From Micromonospora sp. R77 (GTDB lineage Bacteria > Actinomycetota > Actinomycetes > Mycobacteriales > Micromonosporaceae), in NCBI RefSeq assembly GCF_022747945.1, contig NZ_JALDST010000003.1, positions 1 to 8,366 of the forward strand: a stretch of DNA of 8,366 nt. Direction: 5' to 3'. Positions 4,597 through 8,366 of the stretch are shown piece after piece. Every line of letters starts with the position of its first letter. The first letter of the stretch is position 1. Both the position numbers and the translations under genes were made by a program. The notes beneath the pieces were generated by a model that saw nothing but the letters and a program-made list of their open reading frames with translations, had not been told where the DNA came from and did not search any database.

Positions 4597-6609
4597 GTGT
4601 CCGCACCCCGTACCCCCGCCGTGGCCGACCCCGTCGTCGTCGCCACCGGGACGACGGCGGCCGACGCGGTGGCCGCGGCCGGCCTGCCGATGACCGGCCC
4701 GAAGGCCGTCGTGGTGGTCCGCGACCCGCAGGGCCAGCTGCGCGACCTGGACTGGACGCCGGCGCAGGAGGTCACCGTCGAACCGGTGACCCTCGACTCG
4801 CCGGACGGCCTGAACGTGCTGCGGCACTCGACCGCGCACGTGCTCGCCCAGGCCGTGCAGGACGTCTTCCCCGACGCCAAGCTCGGCATCGGCCCGCCCA
4901 TCGAGAACGGCTTCTACTACGACTTCGCGGTCGACAAGCCGTTCCAGCCGGACGACCTCGGCAAGCTCGAGAAGCGGATGCAGGAGATCGTCAAGTCCGG
5001 GCAGCGGTTCCGGCGGCGGCGCTTCGGCAGCCTGGACGAGGCCAAGGCCGAGCTGGCCGCCGAGCCGTTCAAGCTGGAGCTGATCGACGTCAAGGGGGAG
5101 GGGCTGGACTCCTCCGAGGTGATGGAGGTGGGCGGCGGCGAGCTGACCATCTACGACAACCTCGCCGCGAACGAGGACAAGGTCTGCTGGTCGGACCTGT
5201 GCCGGGGCCCGCACCTGCCGAACACCCGGCTGATCGGCGCGTTCAAGCTGATGCGCTCGGCCGCCGCCTACTGGCGCGGGTCGGAGAAGAACCCGCAGCT
5301 GCAGCGGGTCTACGGCACCGCGTGGCCGACCCGGGACGAGCTGAAGGCGTACCTGAAGCTGTTGGAGGAGGCCGCCCGGCGCGACCACCGCAAGCTCGGC
5401 GCGGACCTGGACCTGTTCAGCTTCCCCGACGAGATCGGCTCCGGCCTCGCGGTCTTCCACCCCAAGGGCGGCGTGATCAAGCGGGTGATGGAGGACTACG
5501 TCCGCGCCCGCCACATCGAGGAGGGCTTCCAGTACGTCGGGACCCCGCACATCTCGAAGGAAGGGCTCTTCCACACCTCGGGCCACCTGCCCTACTACGC
5601 CGACGGCATGTACCCGCCCATGGAGCTCGAGGGCGCGGACTACTACCTCAAGGCGATGAACTGCCCGATGCACAACCTGATCTACCGGTCGCGCGGGCGG
5701 TCCTACCGGCAGCTGCCGATGCGGCTGTTCGAGTTCGGCTCGGTCTACCGCTACGAGAAGTCCGGCGTGGTGCACGGCCTGACCCGGGTGCGCGGCCTGA
5801 CCCAGGACGACTCGCACTCCTACTGCACCAAGGAGCAGGCGCCGGGTGAGATCAAGCACCTGCTCGGGTTCGTGCTCAGCCTGCTGAAGGACTTCGGCAT
5901 CGACGACTTCTACCTGGAGCTGTCGACCCGCGACGAGAGCAGGCTCGACAAGTTCGTCGGCTCCGACGAGGACTGGGCGACGGCGACCGCGGTGCTGGAG
6001 CAGTGCGCCCGGGAGACCGGCCTGGACCTGGTGCCCGACCCGGGTGGCGCGGCCTTCTACGGCCCGAAGATCTCGGTGCAGGCCAAGGACGCCATCGGCC
6101 GGACCTGGCAGCTGTCGACCATCCAGTACGACTTCAACCAGCCGAAGGGCTTCGGCCTGGAGTACCAGGCGGCCGACGGCACCCGGCAGCAGCCCGTCAT
6201 GATCCACTGCGCGAAGTTCGGCTCCATCGAGCGGTTCATCGGGGTGCTCACCGAGCACTACGCGGGCGCCTTCCCGGCCTGGCTCGCCCCGGTGCAGGTG
6301 GTCGGCATCCCGATCCGCGACGACCACGCCGACTACCTCCAGGAGTTCGTCGGCACGCTGACCCGGCAGGGGATCCGGGCCGAGGTCGACTTCGGCGACG
6401 ACCGGATGCAGAAGAAGATCCGCAACGCGCAGCAGCAGAAGATCCCGTTCATGGTGATCGCCGGTGACGACGACGTGGCCGCCGGCACGGTCTCCTTCCG
6501 CTACCGGGACGGCTCGCAGCGCAACGGCGTACCGACGGCCGAGGCGGTCAGCCACATCCTCGACGTGGTCCGCTCCCGCACCAACGCCGGCCCCTCCGCC
6601 GAGAGCTGA
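4597..6609 (+). CDS. thrS: Threonyl-tRNA synthetase
   Basis: This cytosolic class II enzyme charges tRNA(Thr) with threonine using ATP. The 670-residue length fits actinobacterial ThrRS. The N-terminal region (1–70) is TGS-like. The editing domain, which removes mischarged Ser, has its residues in HSTAH (H77, H81) and CRGPH (C202, H206). The catalytic core has the zinc ligands C356 (AMNCPMH), H407 (TQDDSHSY) and H537 (MIHCAKFG). Motif 2 lies in [13 protein letters not shown] with HGLTRVRG, and motif 3 is [10 protein letters not shown]-terminal anticodon-binding domain starts near PVQVVGIP. All key residues are present. GTG 4597 is chosen because AGGAG (4587–4591) lies 5 nt upstream. It is followed by a HIT gene in the same order as in M. 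tuberculosis, but a hairpin and a separate promoter lie between the two. Confidence 0.98.
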   Translation: MSAPRTPAVADPVVVATGTTAADAVAAAGLPMTGPKAVVVVRDPQGQLRDLDWTPAQEVTVEPVTLDSPDGLNVLRHSTAHVLAQAVQDVFPDAKLGIGPPIENGFYYDFAVDKPFQPDDLGKLEKRMQEIVKSGQRFRRRRFGSLDEAKAELAAEPFKLELIDVKGEGLDSSEVMEVGGGELTIYDNLAANEDKVCWSDLCRGPHLPNTRLIGAFKLMRSAAAYWRGSEKNPQLQRVYGTAWPTRDELKAYLKLLEEAARRDHRKLGADLDLFSFPDEIGSGLAVFHPKGGVIKRVMEDYVRARHIEEGFQYVGTPHISKEGLFHTSGHLPYYADGMYPPMELEGADYYLKAMNCPMHNLIYRSRGRSYRQLPMRLFEFGSVYRYEKSGVVHGLTRVRGLTQDDSHSYCTKEQAPGEIKHLLGFVLSLLKDFGIDDFYLELSTRDESRLDKFVGSDEDWATATAVLEQCARETGLDLVPDPGGAAFYGPKISVQAKDAIGRTWQLSTIQYDFNQPKGFGLEYQAADGTRQQPVMIHCAKFGSIERFIGVLTEHYAGAFPAWLAPVQVVGIPIRDDHADYLQEFVGTLTRQGIRAEVDFGDDRMQKKIRNAQQQKIPFMVIAGDDDVAAGTVSFRYRDGSQRNGVPTAEAVSHILDVVRSRTNAGPSAES

Positions 6610-6611
6610 GA

Positions 6612-6666
6612 TGTAAGCAGGGGCCCCCTCTTAACGCCTGGCGTAGAGAAGGGGCCCCTTCTCACA
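6612..6666. repeat. GGGGCCCC palindromic element / thrS terminator
   Basis: The outer arms, TGTAAGCAGGGGCCCC at 6612–6627 and its near-complement at 6651–6666, pair over 13 of 16 bases. The inner part pairs CTCT with AGAG and ACG with CGT, around CCTGG. It begins 2 nt after the thrS stop, so it can act as its terminator on either strand. Its composition and form resemble a dispersed intergenic palindrome I recall from Micromonospora genomes; that identification is from memory and only one copy is visible here. Confidence 0.7.
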
Positions 6667-6712
6667 CCTCTCCGGCCGCCCAGCGTGATCGGCACGGGCC
6701 ACGGGTGGACCG

Positions 6713-6718
6713 TAGGAT
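6713..6718 (+). promoter_or_regulatory. Candidate -10 (TAGGAT) for the HIT gene, leaderless layout
   Basis: TAGGAT fits TANNNT and is followed by 7 nt and then GTG at 6726. There is no Shine-Dalgarno. This decides the start against the in-frame GTG at 6705, which lies upstream of the hexamer. No good -35 is seen. Confidence 0.5.
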
Positions 6719-6725
6719 CGCTGGT

Positions 6726-7283
6726 GTGACTGGGGCGGAGCGGCACAGCGGGAACGGCACCGACGACGGGCTGGCGGACGGGCTGGAACGGCTCTGGACG
6801 CCGCACCGGATGACCTACATCTCCGGCGAGGACCGGCCCGAGGGCGGCTACGAGAAGCCGACCGGCTGCCCGTTCTGCCTGGCCCCCGGCCTGCCGCCGG
6901 AGGAGAGCCTGGTCGTCGCCCGGGGCGAGCACGTCTTCGCGGTGCTCAACCTCTATCCGTACAACCCGGGGCACCTGCTGGTCTGCCCCTACCGGCACGT
7001 CGCCGACTACACCGAGCTGGACGCGCCGGAGACCACCGAGCTGGCCGCCTTCACCAAGGACGCCATGCGGGTGGTCCGGCAGGTCTCCAACGCGCACGGC
7101 TTCAACCTGGGCATGAACCAGGGCGGGGTGGCCGGCGCGGGCATCGCCGCGCACCTGCACCAGCACGTGGTGCCCCGCTGGGGCGGCGACGCCAACTTCA
7201 TGCCGGTCATCGGCCGCACCAAGGTCCTGCCGCAGCTGCTCGCCGACACCCGCGACCTGTTCGCCAGGGCCTGGCCGGCCTGA
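6726..7283 (+). CDS. HIT-family protein, Ap4A phosphorylase-like (Rv2613c type)
   Basis: This 185-residue cytosolic protein carries the histidine triad HLHQHVV (H143, H145, H147), whose central His is the nucleophile in the family. A CPFC pair (C48, C51) could bind zinc together with H91 and H143. The blocks ERLWTPHRM, VLNLYPYNPGHLLVCPYRHV, GFNLGMNQG and VVPRWGGDANF align closely, as I remember it, with M. tuberculosis Rv2613c, a diadenosine tetraphosphate phosphorylase. Placement right after thrS is also as in M. tuberculosis. Aminoacyl-tRNA synthetases make Ap4A as a by-product, so the pair makes sense: one enzyme makes it and the other removes it. The exact activity (phosphorylase or hydrolase) is inferred. 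It converges with the four-TM gene at a 25-nt gap. Confidence 0.9.
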   Translation: MTGAERHSGNGTDDGLADGLERLWTPHRMTYISGEDRPEGGYEKPTGCPFCLAPGLPPEESLVVARGEHVFAVLNLYPYNPGHLLVCPYRHVADYTELDAPETTELAAFTKDAMRVVRQVSNAHGFNLGMNQGGVAGAGIAAHLHQHVVPRWGGDANFMPVIGRTKVLPQLLADTRDLFARAWPA

Positions 7284-7301
7284 CCCGCGCCCGGTCGGGT
7301 C
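7282..7301. terminator. Possible shared hairpin between convergent genes
   Basis: GACCCG (7282–7287) and CGGGTC (7296–7301) can form a 6-bp stem with an 8-nt loop. It starts at the HIT stop codon and ends 7 nt before the stop of the opposing gene. It is modest, with no T-run. Confidence 0.35.
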
Positions 7302-7308
7302 GCAGCCG

Positions 7309-7821
7309 TCAGCGCAGCGGCACGCGGAGGCGGGGCAGCCGGCGACGGCCGGCACCCTCGGCGTGCGCCAGTTCGGCCCGGGCGGCGAGCTGCCGCAACC
7401 GGCGCTCCACCATCCGGTCACCGTGCCGCGCGATCCACACGCACACCGCGGCGAGCGGCAGCTCCACCAGCGCGGCCAGCAGGATCGACAGCGCCAGGTC
7501 CGGCCCGGCCGGGGTGGTGACCACGTCGAACCAGGCGTCCACCAGCAGCATGGTGGCGGTGCCGCCGGCCGCGGGCACCACCAGCCGGTGCCCCCGGTAC
7601 GCGTACCAGGCGGTCAGCGCCAGCATCGCCACCAGCCCCAGGTCGAAACCCACCCACGCGGCCCGGTAGTGCACCGTCACCGCATGGTGGGGCAGCGTCA
7701 GCGCGAGGTAGCCGATCCAGGGCAGGGTGAGCAGCGCCAGCAGCCCGAACACGGGTGCCACCCAGCGCGGCGCCGGCTGTATCTCGGTCGCCCGTGTGAT
7801 CTGTTCCGACGTGCCGGTCAT
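7309..7821 (-). CDS. Four-TM membrane protein of unknown function
   Basis: The 170-residue product has four likely membrane helices at about residues 20–43, 53–75, 80–102 and 108–132. The N-terminus is short and polar. The C-terminal tail is basic and Arg-rich (ERRLRQLAARAELAHAEG, then RRRLPRLRVPLR), expected in the cytoplasm. I see no catalytic or transport motif and cannot name a family; it resembles small uncharacterised actinobacterial integral membrane proteins. The DAWFDVVTTP segment in or after TM3 is acidic and may matter for function. The ATG at 7821 has GGAGG (7827–7831) 5 nt upstream, so this start is well supported. It is divergent from the maltokinase-cap gene and convergent with the HIT gene. 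Confidence 0.75.
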   Translation of the reverse strand: MTGTSEQITRATEIQPAPRWVAPVFGLLALLTLPWIGYLALTLPHHAVTVHYRAAWVGFDLGLVAMLALTAWYAYRGHRLVVPAAGGTATMLLVDAWFDVVTTPAGPDLALSILLAALVELPLAAVCVWIARHGDRMVERRLRQLAARAELAHAEGAGRRRLPRLRVPLR

Positions 7822-7900
7822 GGCCCCCTCCGGCAGCGCTAATGCCTCCGCGACCCGGTCACCAAACGTACGCCGGGCGGCGAGGTCGCACGGCGGCCTC

Positions 7901-7906
7901 TACGAT
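7901..7906 (+). promoter_or_regulatory. Candidate -10 (TACGAT) for the maltokinase-cap gene, leaderless layout
   Basis: TACGAT fits TANNNT, with 7 nt between it and the ATG at 7914. No Shine-Dalgarno is present. No clear -35 is found. Confidence 0.5.
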
Positions 7907-7913
7907 TCCGCGC

Positions 7914-8366
7914 ATGGCGTTGCTGCACCGGGCGGAGATCCGCCCCACGAAGCTCGAGCTGCTGGCGACGTGGCTGCCCGGCCGGCGCTGGTTCCACGGG
8001 CCGGCGGGCACCGAGCCGGTCCGGGTGGCGGGCTTCCGGTTCGACGACCCGGCCGGCGAGGTCGGCATCGAGACGATCCTGGTCCGGGCCGGGGACGGCC
8101 CGGTCCACCAGGTGCCACTGACCTACCGGGGGGCGCCACTGGCGGGCGCGGACGGCTGGCTCGTCGGCACCACCCACCACACGGTGCTCGGCCCGCGCTG
8201 GGTCTACGACGGCTGCGGCGACCCGGTCTATGCCGCCGCGCTGGCGGACGCCATCCTGGCCGGCACCGGCCAGGCCCGGGAGTTCTTCGAGGTCGACGGC
8301 GAGCGGCAGTACCGCGAGCCGAGCATGACCGTGGCCGCCACCGGCACCGGGGACGCGCCGGCGCCC
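7914..8366 (+). CDS. Maltokinase N-terminal cap-like protein (3' cut by window edge)
   Basis: The frame is open from ATG 7914 to the window end (151 codons) with no stop. The start MALLHRAEIRPTKLELLATW, followed by LPGRRWFHGP, then FRFDDPAGEVGIETILV, VPLTYRGAPL and GTTHHTVLGPRWVYDGCGDPVY, matches the maltokinase N-terminal cap domain. It fits best the stand-alone version common in actinobacteria, often labelled 1,4-alpha-glucan branching protein. Full maltokinase (Mak) phosphorylates maltose to maltose 1-phosphate for the GlgE glucan pathway, but the cap alone has no kinase site. Stand-alone forms are usually around 200 residues, so perhaps 50 are missing. A full-length kinase running off the edge cannot be excluded. 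Residues from about 136 on look low in structure (Gly/Ala/Thr/Pro-rich). Confidence 0.8.
   Translation, partial: MALLHRAEIRPTKLELLATWLPGRRWFHGPAGTEPVRVAGFRFDDPAGEVGIETILVRAGDGPVHQVPLTYRGAPLAGADGWLVGTTHHTVLGPRWVYDGCGDPVYAAALADAILAGTGQAREFFEVDGERQYREPSMTVAATGTGDAPAP

Noticed and set aside
4555..6555. 666-residue open frame antisense to thrS
   Set aside because: The sequence is low-complexity (Val/Leu/Arg/Gly/His-rich) without a recognisable family. It is an expected shadow of a strongly GC3-biased gene.

Overview
The window looks like chromosomal DNA of a high-GC actinomycete, most probably a Micromonosporaceae member (Micromonospora-like). The reasons are the very GC-rich third codon positions, frequent GTG starts, the thrS–HIT gene pair known from actinobacteria (for example Mycobacterium tuberculosis Rv2614c–Rv2613c), a stand-alone maltokinase-cap protein, and a GGGGCCCC palindromic intergenic element of a kind I recall from Micromonospora genomes. 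The genus is an inference.

Left part (1–1560): the C-terminal end of a BenE-type benzoate/H+ symporter runs in from the left edge. It meets, tail to tail with only 2 bases between stops, a small ABM-like dimeric alpha/beta-barrel protein on the minus strand. That gene diverges from a DUF3800 protein whose codon use is clearly less GC-rich than its neighbours, which suggests acquired DNA. A 9-bp hairpin ends the DUF3800 gene.

Middle part (1559–3536): this is a run of minus-strand genes. Read in their own direction they are a FadR-type GntR regulator, then mscL (large mechanosensitive channel) 39 nt later, a strong 13-bp hairpin, a small conserved protein whose promoter overlaps a near-perfect LexA/SOS box, and a DUF2171-like protein.

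Broken locus (3537–4381): divergent from the GntR gene is a CynX/NimT-type MFS transporter. Its reading breaks off after about 171 residues and runs into the antisense of a YcnI/DUF1775 secreted protein, itself broken after about 113 residues. The two truncated genes are joined tail to tail at about 4040–4049. This is either a real deletion or inversion junction or an assembly chimera, and it is the most unusual thing here.

Right part (4382–8366): thrS is complete, with editing, zinc and class II catalytic motifs. A palindromic element follows, then the HIT-family Ap4A phosphorylase-like gene, a convergent four-TM membrane protein, and a maltokinase N-terminal-cap-like protein cut by the right edge. 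Translation and Ap4N turnover (thrS/HIT) are the housekeeping core; the rest is more variable.

Six genes have a TANNNT -10 hexamer placed 6–7 nt before the start codon, the arrangement expected for leaderless mRNAs. No tRNA, rRNA, CRISPR array, insertion sequence or origin was found.
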